Both the position numbers and the translations under genes were made by a program. This document shows positions 25,671 through 34,105 of a DNA stretch of 54,256 nucleotides, in pieces. The notes under the pieces were generated by a model. It saw only the letters and a program-made list of their open reading frames with translations. It was not told the DNA's origin and did no database searches. Source of the DNA: Zoogloea sp. 1C4 (lineage in GTDB: Bacteria; Pseudomonadota; Gammaproteobacteria; Burkholderiales; Rhodocyclaceae); the NCBI RefSeq assembly GCF_009469605.1, contig NZ_SSXU01000024.1:1-54256 (forward strand), given 5' to 3'. The number at the start of each line of letters is the position of its first letter. Position 1 is the first letter of the stretch.

Positions 25671-26939
25671 ATGCGCAAGATCTCCATCATCGGTGGCGGC
25701 CAGGCCGGCCTGCTGCTCGGTTTCGCCCTCCTCGACAAGGGCTATTCCGTCTCCCTCTACACCGACCGCAGCCCCGAGCAGGTGCTCAACAGCCGCATCC
25801 CCAGCACCGCCTTCCTGTTCGAATCCACCCTCGCCACCGAGCGCGAGCTGGGCCTCAACTTCTGGGAAGACCTGGTGCCCTACGGCGAAGGCATGCACGT
25901 GGATTTCCGCGGGCCGGACGGCAGCATCGGCCTCACCGTGCAGGGCCGCCTGGGCGACCTGCAGGGCCAGGCCCTCGACCAGCGCACCAAGTTCTCCCGC
26001 TGGCTGCAGGAATTCCCCCGCCGCGGCGGCAAGCTGGTCATCCAGGCCGTGTCGGTGGCCGATCTCGAGAAGATCGCCGCCGAATCCGACCTCACGATGG
26101 TCGCCGCCGGCAAGGGCCAGATCAACGCCTTCTTCGCCCGCGACGACGAGCGCAGCGTGCACAGCGCCCCGCCGCGCAACCTCGCCGCGATGCTCCTCAC
26201 CGGCCCCAAGCTCACCGGCGACCATCCGTGGAAGCGCGTGCCCTTCCGCCCGCTGCGCTTCAACTTCATCGCCGGCGTCGGCGAATACTTCTCGCTGCCC
26301 TTCTACACCCACACCCGCGGCGAGTGCCGCAGCTTCCTGTTCGAAGCCATCCCCGGCGGCCCGATGGACCGCTTCCAGGACGCCAAGGACGGCCACGAGC
26401 TGCTGGAGATCGCCCGCCAGGTGATCGCCGAGTTCGCCCCGGACGACCTGCACCACATGGAAGGCGCCGAGCTCACCGATGAGGACGCCTGGCTGAAGGG
26501 CGCCTTCGTGCCCACCGTGCGTAAACCCATCGGCCAGCTGCCCTCCGGCGCCTGTGTGATGGCCATCGGAGACACCGCGGTGCTCAACGACCCGATCGCC
26601 GGCCAGGGCTCCAACAACGCCGCGCGGATGGTGCGCCACCTGGTCGCCCGCATCGTCGCCAACGGCAACGCCGCCTTCGACGCCGCCTGGATGAAGGACA
26701 CCTTCGAGACCTTCTGGGACGAATCCGCCAGCTACACCACCGCCTTCACCAACGCCCTGCTCAACCCGCCGGGCGAGCCGGTGATGACCGTGCTTGGCGC
26801 CGCCTCCCAGCACCCGCCGGTGGCCGACGCCTTCATGCGCTGCTTCGACAACCCGCGCAACTACTGGCCGTGGATCGCCGATCTCGACGAAGCCCGCCGT
26901 TTTGTGGCCGAACGCACGGAGGAACGCTGTGCAGCCTGA
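25671..26939 (+). CDS. StyA-like FAD-dependent monooxygenase (styrene/indole type)
   Basis: A 422-residue group-E flavoprotein monooxygenase, related to styrene monooxygenase StyA and indole oxygenases. It uses FADH2 supplied by a separate reductase to epoxidise or hydroxylate. Motifs: N-terminal dinucleotide fold SIIGGGQAGLLLGFALLDKG, followed by VSLYTDRSPEQVLNSRIPST as in StyA, and the C-terminal FAD loop GDTAVLNDPIAGQGSNNA. The flavin reductase gene overlaps its 3' end by 11 bp, which is the usual styAB arrangement. Substrate could be an alkenyl-aromatic, indole or another N-heteroaromatic. Confidence 0.88.
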   Translation: MRKISIIGGGQAGLLLGFALLDKGYSVSLYTDRSPEQVLNSRIPSTAFLFESTLATERELGLNFWEDLVPYGEGMHVDFRGPDGSIGLTVQGRLGDLQGQALDQRTKFSRWLQEFPRRGGKLVIQAVSVADLEKIAAESDLTMVAAGKGQINAFFARDDERSVHSAPPRNLAAMLLTGPKLTGDHPWKRVPFRPLRFNFIAGVGEYFSLPFYTHTRGECRSFLFEAIPGGPMDRFQDAKDGHELLEIARQVIAEFAPDDLHHMEGAELTDEDAWLKGAFVPTVRKPIGQLPSGACVMAIGDTAVLNDPIAGQGSNNAARMVRHLVARIVANGNAAFDAAWMKDTFETFWDESASYTTAFTNALLNPPGEPVMTVLGAASQHPPVADAFMRCFDNPRNYWPWIADLDEARRFVAERTEERCAA

Positions 26940-27468
26940 CACCCACGCCGCCCGCTGGGCGGGGGATGGCCCGAGCGGCGATCCCCAGGCCCTGCGCAAG
27001 GCCCTCGGCAGCTTCGCCACCGGCGTGACGGTCGTCACCACCGTCGCGCCGGACGGCAGCCCCGTCGGCCTCACCGCCAGCTCCTTCAACTCGGTGTCGA
27101 TGGACCCGCCGCTGATCCTGTGGAGCCTCTCCAACCGCTCGCCCAGCCTGGCCGCCTTCACCGAAGGCAGCCACTTTGCGGTGAATGTGCTGACCGACGA
27201 GCAGATCGACCTGTGCCACCGCTTCGGACGCCCGGTGGCCGACAAGTTCGCCGGGCTGACGGTGACGCCCGGCGCCGGCGGCGCCCCGCTACTGCCGGGC
27301 GCGGCGGCGCAGTTTGAATGCGCGCTGGAAGCCGTCTATCCCGGCGGCGACCACCAGATCCTGCTCGGCCGGGTGCTGCGCTTCCGCTGGAGCGAGCGCA
27401 CGCCGCTGCTGTTCTGCCGCGGCAAGCTCGGCGCCGCCCTGCCCGCCGAACCGGCGATGGCCGGCTGA
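26929..27468 (+). CDS. Flavin reductase (HpaC/StyB-like)
   Basis: A 179-residue NAD(P)H:flavin oxidoreductase of the flavin_reductase domain family. It supplies reduced FAD to the monooxygenase. Features: ALRKALGSFATGVTVVTTVA, GLTASSFNSVSMDPPLILWS, and HFAVNVLTDEQIDLCHRFG with later GAAAQFECALEAVYPGGDHQ. It begins at GTG 26929, inside the monooxygenase gene, with GGAGG 8 nt before it; no internal ATG preserves the N-terminal family sequence. Confidence 0.9.
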   Translation: MQPDTHAARWAGDGPSGDPQALRKALGSFATGVTVVTTVAPDGSPVGLTASSFNSVSMDPPLILWSLSNRSPSLAAFTEGSHFAVNVLTDEQIDLCHRFGRPVADKFAGLTVTPGAGGAPLLPGAAAQFECALEAVYPGGDHQILLGRVLRFRWSERTPLLFCRGKLGAALPAEPAMAG

Positions 27469-27610
27469 TTGCCGGCCGTGAGGAGTAAGGAGTGAGGGGT
27501 GAGGAGGTCGGGCTGAGACCTCGTGCGCTGACGCTGGGGCGCACAGGCGACTGAATCGTTCCCTCACACCTCGCCCCAGAGTTGAAACAACAAGACATCA
27601 AGGAACCGAC
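27469..27610. other. Intra-operon gap with purine-rich repeat
   Basis: The longest gap (142 bp) within the catabolic operon. It holds a GTGAGGAGTAAGGAGTGAGG-type purine tract at 27479-27508 and a partly complementary CCTCACACCTCGCCCC at 27562-27577. A long-range hairpin between them is possible. No clear promoter is seen. Confidence 0.35.
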
Positions 27611-28393
27611 ATGAGAGGACTCAAGGACAAGGTGGTGATCGTCAGCGGCGGCGCCACCCTCATCGGCGCCGCCATCGCCCGGGCCTTCGTGGCCGAGGGG
27701 GCGAAGGTGGTCATCGCCGACATCGACAGCACCGGCGGCATGACGCTCGTGGCCGAGCTGGGCGAGACCACCCGCTTCGTCGCCACCGACGTGAGCCGCG
27801 ACGCCGACATCGACACCTGCGTGCAGGCCACGATAAAGGCCTTCGGGCGCATCGACTGTCTGGTGAACGTGGCCGCCATTTACGCCGACAACGGCCCCGC
27901 CTCGCCACGGGAAGACTGGGAGAAGGCCTTCGCGGTGAATGTGTTCGGCGCGGCGATGTTCCTGCGCGCCTGCCGGCCCCACATGGCCCGCGGCAGCGCG
28001 GTGATCAACTTCGGCTCCACCAGCGCCGGCGTGGCCCAGGCCGGGCGGTGGACCTACCCGGCCACCAAGGCCGCGGTGCTGCAACTTACCCGCAGCGCGG
28101 CGCTCGATCTCGCCGCCGACGGCATCCGGGTGAACGCCGTGTCGCCGGGCTGGACGTGGTCCGGCATCCTCGACCAGATCTCCGGCGGCGACCGCGACAA
28201 GGTGAACACCGTCGCCCGCCCCTTCCACATGCTCGGACGCATTGGCGATCCGGCCGAAGTGGCCGACGCGGTGCTGTTCCTCGCCTCCGACCACGCCCGC
28301 TTCATCACCGGCAGCAACCTGCCGGTAGATGGCGGCTACGCGGCGCTCGGCCCCGAGCAGGCCACTTCCCCCATCTCGGAGCTGCTGTCATGA
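27611..28393 (+). CDS. Short-chain dehydrogenase/reductase
   Basis: A 260-residue classical SDR. Cofactor loop VVIVSGGATLIGAAIARAF, Asp in VVIADID (NAD preference), NVAAIY for the NNAG position, catalytic Ser in NFGSTSAG and YPATK (Tyr/Lys), then VNAVSPGWTWSGI. In this operon a dihydrodiol or alcohol dehydrogenase step after ring oxygenation is the natural role. The stop overlaps the porin gene's start (ATGA). Confidence 0.9.
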   Translation: MRGLKDKVVIVSGGATLIGAAIARAFVAEGAKVVIADIDSTGGMTLVAELGETTRFVATDVSRDADIDTCVQATIKAFGRIDCLVNVAAIYADNGPASPREDWEKAFAVNVFGAAMFLRACRPHMARGSAVINFGSTSAGVAQAGRWTYPATKAAVLQLTRSAALDLAADGIRVNAVSPGWTWSGILDQISGGDRDKVNTVARPFHMLGRIGDPAEVADAVLFLASDHARFITGSNLPVDGGYAALGPEQATSPISELLS

Positions 28394-29550
28394 CCCGCCT
28401 GCCCCTGCGCCTCACCCTTCTCGCTGCCGCGCTCGCCACCAGCCTGCCGGCCCTCGCCGCCAACGGCACCATGCCCCACGGCTACGGCATCAAGGCCCAG
28501 GGCATGGGCGGCGCGTCCATCGCCCTGCCCCAGGATGCCCTGGCCGCCGCCAACAACCCGGCGGGCATGGCGCTGGTCGGCAACCGACTCGACCTGGGCC
28601 TCGCGGTGGTGATGCCCAAGCCCGCCTCCACCTTCGGCGGCACCGACTTCGACGGCGACGGCGTGAAGGCCATCCCGATCCCCGAGTTCGGCTACAACCG
28701 CATGCTCGACAGCCGCCAGTCCGTCGGCGTATCGGTGTACGGCAACGGCGTGACCACCAAGTACGACACCAACATCCTCGGCGGCCCCGGCAGCGGCAAG
28801 GACGGCGCCAAGCTGATGCAGGTGATCGTGTCGCCGACCTACGCGGTCAAGCTCTCCGACACCCAGGCCGTCGGCGTGTCGCTCGACCTCGCCTACCAGC
28901 GCTTCCGCGTGGATGGCGTGCCCGACGCCACCGGCCAGGAAGGCCAGGGCACCGAGACCTCGATGGGCGCCGGCTTCAAGCTCGGCTGGACCGGCCAGGT
29001 AAGCGAGAAGGTGACCCTCGGCGCCATGTACGCGGCGCGGATGCGCATGGGCAAGCTCGACGCCTACCGCAACCTGCTCGCCCACAACGGCGAGTTCGAC
29101 GTACCCGAGCGCTACGGCGTGGGCATCGCTGTGCGGCCGGTGGAGGGCGTGGTGATCGCCGCCGACCTGATGCGGGTGAACTGGGGCGACATCAAGTCGC
29201 TGGGCAACGCGCTCACCGACGCCCAGGCGGGCTTTGGCTGGCACAGCCAGACCATCAGCCGCATCGGCGCCAGCTGGCAGGCCACCCCGGCGCTGCAGGT
29301 GCGGGGCGGCTTCAGCCACGGCACCCAGATCGTCGCCGGCAAGGACACCACCCTCAACTATCTGGCGCCCGTCACGCCCCAGAACCACGTGACCGCTGGC
29401 GCCACCTGGACGCTCCCCGACCGCAGCGAGCTGTCGGTGGTGTACGCCCGCGTGCTGGGCGAGGAAGTGAAGGGCACCGGCCCCAGCGCCGGCGTCGATG
29501 TGCGCATGTCGCAAAACTGGATCGGCGCCGCCTACGCCTGGAAGTGGTAA
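28390..29550 (+). CDS. OmpP1/FadL-type outer-membrane transporter
   Basis: A 386-residue outer-membrane beta-barrel of the OmpP1/FadL/TodX family, which takes up hydrophobic and aromatic compounds by lateral diffusion. Signal peptide MTRLPLRLTLLAAALATSLP, cleavage near ALAANG. The N-terminal plug shows GYGIKAQGMGGASIALPQDA followed by AANNPAGMALVG (the NPA signature). C-terminal residue is a Trp after alternating aromatic beta-strands (NWIGAAYAWKW). Location inside an aromatic operon strongly suggests substrate uptake. Confidence 0.92.
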   Translation: MTRLPLRLTLLAAALATSLPALAANGTMPHGYGIKAQGMGGASIALPQDALAAANNPAGMALVGNRLDLGLAVVMPKPASTFGGTDFDGDGVKAIPIPEFGYNRMLDSRQSVGVSVYGNGVTTKYDTNILGGPGSGKDGAKLMQVIVSPTYAVKLSDTQAVGVSLDLAYQRFRVDGVPDATGQEGQGTETSMGAGFKLGWTGQVSEKVTLGAMYAARMRMGKLDAYRNLLAHNGEFDVPERYGVGIAVRPVEGVVIAADLMRVNWGDIKSLGNALTDAQAGFGWHSQTISRIGASWQATPALQVRGGFSHGTQIVAGKDTTLNYLAPVTPQNHVTAGATWTLPDRSELSVVYARVLGEEVKGTGPSAGVDVRMSQNWIGAAYAWKW

Positions 29551-29602
29551 CCCGGCCGGCCGGGCTTCGGCCCGGCCCACGACGACAAGAAAGGACATCC
29601 CC

Positions 29603-29935
29603 ATGAAACAGCTCTGCTCCACCCGCGACGTGCCCGCCGGCGGCTGCCACCGCATCGAACTCACCGACCGTCCGCCCCTGGCCGTGTTCAACCTCGACGG
29701 CCGCTTCTACGTCACCGACGACACCTGCACCCACGGCGACGCGTCCCTGTGCGACGGCGAGATCGACTGCGACGACGGCGTGGTTGAGTGCCCCTACCAC
29801 CAGGGCGCCTTCGAGATCGCCACCGGCCGCCCGGCCGGCGCGCCGTGCTCGATCCCGCTGCGCGTGTATCGCGTCGAGGTGAAGGACGAGGCCATCTACG
29901 CCGCCATCGACGAGACGGAGGCCGCATGTCCGTGA
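29603..29935 (+). CDS. Rieske-type ferredoxin
   Basis: A 110-residue Rieske [2Fe-2S] ferredoxin, electron carrier to the oxygenase. Ligands: CTHGDASL (Cys-x-His) and CPYHQGAF (Cys-x-x-His). Soluble, no signal peptide. An AAAGGA site precedes the ATG. Its end overlaps the reductase start by 10 bp, so the pair is coupled. Confidence 0.93.
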   Translation: MKQLCSTRDVPAGGCHRIELTDRPPLAVFNLDGRFYVTDDTCTHGDASLCDGEIDCDDGVVECPYHQGAFEIATGRPAGAPCSIPLRVYRVEVKDEAIYAAIDETEAACP

Positions 29936-30942
29936 TCACCCTGAATGACGGCGAGGCCGTCTTCGACTGCGCCGAGGGCGACACCCTGCTCCGCGCGGGC
30001 CTGCGCGCCGGGCTGGCGCTGCCCTACGAGTGCGGCGTGGGCGCCTGCGGCTGCTGCCGCTGCGAGGTGACCGCCGGCGAGGTGGCCAACCTGTGGCCCG
30101 AGGCGCCGGGCCTCTCCGACCGTGACCGCCGCAAGGGTCGCGTGCTGGCCTGCCAGAGCCTGCCGGCCGGCGACGTCCACCTCAAGCTGCGCCTGCCACC
30201 CCAGCCGGAGCCGGCGATCCGCCCGGTGCGCCACCGCGCCACCCTCGTCGCCAGCCGGCAGATCACCCACGACATCCGCGAGTTCGTGCTGCGCACCGAC
30301 GCCCCGGCGGATTTCCGCCCCGGCCAGTACGCCCTGCTGGCCCTGCCCGGCCTCGACCGGGAGCGCGCCTACTCCATGGCCAACCTGCCCAACGGGGCGG
30401 GCGAATGGCACTTCCGCATCCGCAAGGTGGCCGGCGGCGGCGCGTCCACCACGCTGTTCGAGCGTCTCGCCGTGGGCGCCAGCGTCGGCCTCGACGGCCC
30501 CTACGGCCTCGCCCACCTGCGCACCGACAGCCCGCGGGACATCGTGTGCATCGCCGGTGGATCGGGCCTCGCGCCGATGCTGTCGGTCGCCCGCGGCGTG
30601 GCGGCCGATCCGGCGCTCGCCGGCCGGCGGGTGGATTTCTTCTACGGCGGACGCACCCCGTCCGACCTGTGCGGCGAGGCCGATCTGGCGGCCCTACCCG
30701 GCTTTGGCGAGACGATCCGCTACCACGCCGCGGTGTCGGACCCGGACGCCGCCGCCCGCGGTGGCTTGCGCGGCCCGGTGGGCCCGGTGCATCAGCTGGC
30801 CGAAGCGGTGCTGGGCGAACGGCTCACCGAGGCCGAGTTCTACCTCGCCGGCCCGCCGCCGATGGTCGAGGCCGTCCAGCAGCTGCTGCAGGTCACCCAC
30901 CGCCTGCCGCCCGAGCGCATCCACTTCGACCGGTTCTTCTGA
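29926..30942 (+). CDS. Oxygenase reductase (plant-type Fd / FAD / NAD domains)
   Basis: A 338-residue reductase of the oxygenase electron-transfer family. N-terminal plant-type [2Fe-2S] domain with CGVGACGCCRC and a later ACQS (fourth ligand Cys); FAD domain with RAYSMAN (RxYSxxN); NAD domain with CIAGGSGLAPMLSV and FYLAGPPPMVEA. It passes electrons from NADH through the Rieske ferredoxin to the oxygenase. Having both an Fd domain here and a separate Rieske ferredoxin gives an unusually long electron chain for one oxygenase. Confidence 0.93.
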   Translation: MSVITLNDGEAVFDCAEGDTLLRAGLRAGLALPYECGVGACGCCRCEVTAGEVANLWPEAPGLSDRDRRKGRVLACQSLPAGDVHLKLRLPPQPEPAIRPVRHRATLVASRQITHDIREFVLRTDAPADFRPGQYALLALPGLDRERAYSMANLPNGAGEWHFRIRKVAGGGASTTLFERLAVGASVGLDGPYGLAHLRTDSPRDIVCIAGGSGLAPMLSVARGVAADPALAGRRVDFFYGGRTPSDLCGEADLAALPGFGETIRYHAAVSDPDAAARGGLRGPVGPVHQLAEAVLGERLTEAEFYLAGPPPMVEAVQQLLQVTHRLPPERIHFDRFF

Positions 30943-30945
30943 GCG

Positions 30946-31212
30946 ATGGACATCGACACCCTCATCGGCACCATTGCCGGCTGCCTCAGCACCGCCGCGT
31001 TCGTGCCCCAGGCCTGGCAGATCTGGAAGACCAAAAGCGCGCGGGACGTGTCGTGGGCGATGTACGCGGTGCTGATCGCCGGCGTGGCCCTGTGGATCGT
31101 CTATGGCCTGCGCCGCGGCGCGCTGCCGCTGGTGCTCACCAACGGGGTGATCCTGGCGGTGGCGCTGGTGATCCTGGCGATGAAGCGCAGGTTCGGCGAC
31201 GGCGCCAGCTAG
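30946..31212 (+). CDS. SemiSWEET-type transporter (PQ-loop)
   Basis: An 88-residue membrane protein with three transmembrane helices and the PQ signature in GCLSTAAFVPQAWQIWKTKS, typical of bacterial SemiSWEETs that work as dimers for sugars or other small solutes. It begins 3 bp after the reductase stop and its stop overlaps that of the convergent regulator. A transporter of this family is unexpected in an aromatic operon; it may export a small product or be an independent passenger. Confidence 0.85.
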   Translation: MDIDTLIGTIAGCLSTAAFVPQAWQIWKTKSARDVSWAMYAVLIAGVALWIVYGLRRGALPLVLTNGVILAVALVILAMKRRFGDGAS

Positions 31213-31778
31213 GAGCGGGTGGTCAGCACCCGCGCGGCCTGGTCGTACAGGCCGATGAAGTGGCTCATCACCTTGGTGGCGCCGCGGAGCTGCTCGCGCA
31301 GCTGCTCCATCTCCTCGGCCGGGGCCAGCACCAGATCACGCCGGCGGGCCACGAAGGCGGCCACCACCTCGCGACCGTCCTCGGTGGTGCGGTAGGTGGT
31401 GCCGCGGGCCGAGCGGTCGCTGGCCTTCTCGATGAGCCCGGCCTTCAGCAGCTTGCGCACGCTGTACTGGATGTTGGCCAGGTCGTCCCGGTTCATGAAG
31501 CGGCTGATGTCCGACAGGCTCTTGGGCCGGTCGAGGGTCTGGATGATGTGCAGCACCATGTTGTCCTGCCCGGAGAAGCTCGCCTCGTCCGACACCCCGG
31601 CCAGCCCCTGCATGTTGTAACGCCCGAAGGCTTCGCACAGGCAGATCAGGGCATGCTCGAACTCGGCCACCACCCGCTCGGCGTCGGAGGCGGCCAGATG
31701 CCAGGGCTGCGCCGCCACCGCGTCTTGGGCGGGCGCATCATCGACGGCATCGGGGGTGGCAGTGCGTCTTGCGGTCAC
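31209..31778 (-). CDS. MarR-like winged-helix regulator
   Basis: A ~189-residue regulator with a winged-helix domain of the MarR-like group: SGQDNMVLHIIQTLDRPKSL, then SDISRFMNRDDLANIQYSVR, KLLKAGLIEKASDRSARGTT, YRTTEDGREVVAAFVARRR, followed by a C-terminal dimerisation helix. The start is uncertain: GTG 31778 is used here, and GTG 31844 would add 22 low-complexity residues. No strong Shine-Dalgarno sequence before either. Placed convergent to the catabolic operon, it may repress it or the TonB operon that starts about 250 bp further on. Confidence 0.78.
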   Translation of the reverse strand: MTARRTATPDAVDDAPAQDAVAAQPWHLAASDAERVVAEFEHALICLCEAFGRYNMQGLAGVSDEASFSGQDNMVLHIIQTLDRPKSLSDISRFMNRDDLANIQYSVRKLLKAGLIEKASDRSARGTTYRTTEDGREVVAAFVARRRDLVLAPAEEMEQLREQLRGATKVMSHFIGLYDQAARVLTTRS

Positions 31779-31936
31779 GGCGGGGCACTCAATCGGTTGG
31801 AACAGGCCAGAATCTAACCCAGATCCGGCCCGCCCGCAGGCCACCCCATCGGCCTACGACGAAAGGCGTAGATCGCAGGGCGGCCTCACCGGCCCCGGGG
31901 GCCCTGCCAGAATGGCAAAAATATGCCTGTATCCGT

Positions 31937-31963
31937 TTGATCTTCAGGCGATGGCGCTATAAC
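31937..31963 (+). promoter_or_regulatory. Possible promoter of the TonB-receptor operon
   Basis: TTGATC at 31937-31942 and TATAAC at 31958-31963 with a 15-bp spacer, about 70 bp upstream of the receptor ATG, in a locally AT-rich stretch. The spacer is short for sigma-70, so this is tentative. Confidence 0.35.
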
Positions 31964-32034
31964 ATTCCGGCCTCATATTGTTAAAAAACGTTGCCGGACG
32001 AATCGCATACTCAGGGCAGATCGTGGAAGGATCC

Positions 32035-34086
32035 ATGAAGCCGCAGCATCTCACCCCAGTCATCGCTCTTTCCTGCGCGCTCGCCCACGCCGACGCGCCG
32101 CCATCGGCTTCCGGCGACATCACGAACCTTCCCCTCAGCGGTTTTGTCGAGGCCACCAGCCTCGAACAGCTCGCCGATCTGGTGGTCACCGATACCAAGC
32201 TCGGCCAGACTCCGGATTCCGTCACCCAGCGCATCGTCGTCCTCAAGAGCGACGAGATCGCGCGCCTGCCCACGCCCAACGGCAACCTGGCCGAGCTGAT
32301 GCGCCACACCTCCGGCCAGTTCGTCAATGTGCTGTCCCGCAACGATTCCAACTGGGGCTCGTACGCCGGCCTCGGGCCCAAGTACAACAGCTACCTCCTC
32401 GACGGCCTGCCGATCGACGCCTTCGCCGACGCCATGAGCCTCGACAGCTCGGCCATCGAGCGCATCGAGATCCACAAGGGCCCGGCCTCGGTGCTGTACT
32501 CCAACTACCTGACGATGGATTTCGTCGGCAACGAGGCGCCGCTGGCCGGCACCACCAACTTCGTGCTGAAGAACCGCGTGGACACCCCGCTCACCCGCTT
32601 CGCCGCCGGCTTCGGCTCGTGGGGCACCCGCGCCGCACGGGCCTACACCCAGGGCGCCAGCGGCCAGCTCAGCTACATCGTGAGCGCCAGCCACGAGCTC
32701 GCCGACTACCGCCAGTACGGCAACCCGGGCTCGTGGCTGCAGACCACCAGCCGGCCCCACTACGAGAAGGACCGGGTCTTCACCAACCTGTCCTACGCCC
32801 TGGGCCGGCCCGACCACACGATCAGCCTGTATTACCAGTACACCGCCCACCAGGGCACCATGGGCCGCCCGAACCGGGATTTCGACCACACCCACAACAC
32901 CTTCAACTTCGCCTACAACAACGCCATCAACGACGACTGGCACCTCCAGTTCAAGTACGGCGAACGCCACTACGATCGACGCTTTTCCCACGACGACTAC
33001 CCGTCCAGCCTCGCTCTGGTCAATCGCGACCTCAACCGCCAGACCATCCGCCCGGCCGACCTGACCGCCAGCTACCGCCTCGCCCGGGATTCGCTGCTCA
33101 CCCTGGGCGTCGATGGCCAGTGGGTCGACTACGCAACCGAAACCCGCAGCCCCGCCGGCGCCACCACACCCGCCAACCGGGCCGAGGCCCGCTCCACCGG
33201 CTACTTCATCCAGGAAAAGCTGCGCTGGAACGACTGGGTGCTGCGCGCCGGCCTGCGCCGCAACACCATCCACCACGACTACGCGCTGCTGGGCGGCAAC
33301 GCGCCCACCACCACCAGCGCCGCCTGGAGCAAGAACCTCTGGAGCGTCGGGGCGCGCTACAACCTGTCGCCCGGGCTCGCCTTCTACGGCAACGCCGGCT
33401 CCAGCTTCATGGTGCCCACCGCCAAGCAGATCGGCGGCACGGTGCCCACGCCCGGCGCCAGCGGCGAGCTGCCCAACCCGGCCCTGCGCCCCGAAAGCGG
33501 CATCGGCCGCGACCTGGGCGTCGACTGGCAGGCCACGTCCGCCCTGCACCTGAACCTGCGCGGTTTCGTGAACACCATCAGCGACGCCATCGTCACCAAC
33601 ATCGTCAGCGCCGTGCCCTCCCAGGTGCGCTCTGAAAACGCCGGCGGCGCCCGCTCGGCCGGCTTCGAGCTGGATTCCCGCTACGCCCTCGGCGCCGGCC
33701 TCACCGCCTTCGCCAACCTCACCCACACCCGCACCCGGATCAGTGACAACCTCAACCCCGGCAACGACGGCAGCCAGATCCCCTTCGCGCCGGATCGCCT
33801 CGCCAACGCCGGGCTGGTCGTCCCGCTCCCCGGCGAACTCGTCGTGGCGGCCTATTACCACTGGGTCGGCCGGTACTACGACAGCACCGACCGAGCCAGC
33901 CGGCAGTCCTTCGGCAACTACGGGGTGATCAACCTGCGCGCCCAGAAGGTGCTCTCCCGCACGGCCGGCTACACCGCGCTCGCCACCGCCGACCTGAACA
34001 ACCTCACCGATCGCCAGTACCGCATGCCTTTCGACTTCCGCGATCCGGGCATCAGCGGGTTTGCCGGCGTCGAAGTGCGCTACTGA
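32035..34086 (+). CDS. TonB-dependent outer-membrane receptor
   Basis: A 683-residue TonB-dependent receptor: short signal peptide (IALSCALAHADA), plug domain (~50-180, with NGNLAELMRHTSGQFVNVLS, YLLDGLPIDAFADAM and IERIEIHKGPASVLY), then a 22-strand barrel ending in aromatic GVEVRY. The TonB box is not obvious, though LADLVVTDTKL could contain it. Ligand unknown; no siderophore genes are nearby. It heads a four-gene unit (YfiR-like, hybrid kinase, c-di-GMP enzyme), so it may act as a sensing receptor rather than a pure importer. GGAAGG lies 8 nt before ATG 32035. Confidence 0.92.
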   Translation: MKPQHLTPVIALSCALAHADAPPSASGDITNLPLSGFVEATSLEQLADLVVTDTKLGQTPDSVTQRIVVLKSDEIARLPTPNGNLAELMRHTSGQFVNVLSRNDSNWGSYAGLGPKYNSYLLDGLPIDAFADAMSLDSSAIERIEIHKGPASVLYSNYLTMDFVGNEAPLAGTTNFVLKNRVDTPLTRFAAGFGSWGTRAARAYTQGASGQLSYIVSASHELADYRQYGNPGSWLQTTSRPHYEKDRVFTNLSYALGRPDHTISLYYQYTAHQGTMGRPNRDFDHTHNTFNFAYNNAINDDWHLQFKYGERHYDRRFSHDDYPSSLALVNRDLNRQTIRPADLTASYRLARDSLLTLGVDGQWVDYATETRSPAGATTPANRAEARSTGYFIQEKLRWNDWVLRAGLRRNTIHHDYALLGGNAPTTTSAAWSKNLWSVGARYNLSPGLAFYGNAGSSFMVPTAKQIGGTVPTPGASGELPNPALRPESGIGRDLGVDWQATSALHLNLRGFVNTISDAIVTNIVSAVPSQVRSENAGGARSAGFELDSRYALGAGLTAFANLTHTRTRISDNLNPGNDGSQIPFAPDRLANAGLVVPLPGELVVAAYYHWVGRYYDSTDRASRQSFGNYGVINLRAQKVLSRTAGYTALATADLNNLTDRQYRMPFDFRDPGISGFAGVEVRY

Positions 34087-34105
34087 TCACCGCGGCCGCC
34101 ACGCG

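Noticed and set aside
27479-27508. Purine-rich repeat (GAGGAGTAAGGAGTGAGG-type) as a mobile or regulatory element
   Set aside because: Short, degenerate, single locus; kept only as a description of the operon gap.
22229-31212. Identification of the operon as the indole-acetate (iac) cluster
   Set aside because: Several family types are shared, but there is no acyl-CoA-dehydrogenase-like IacA, no recognisable Rieske beta subunit, and a StyA-like enzyme is present instead.
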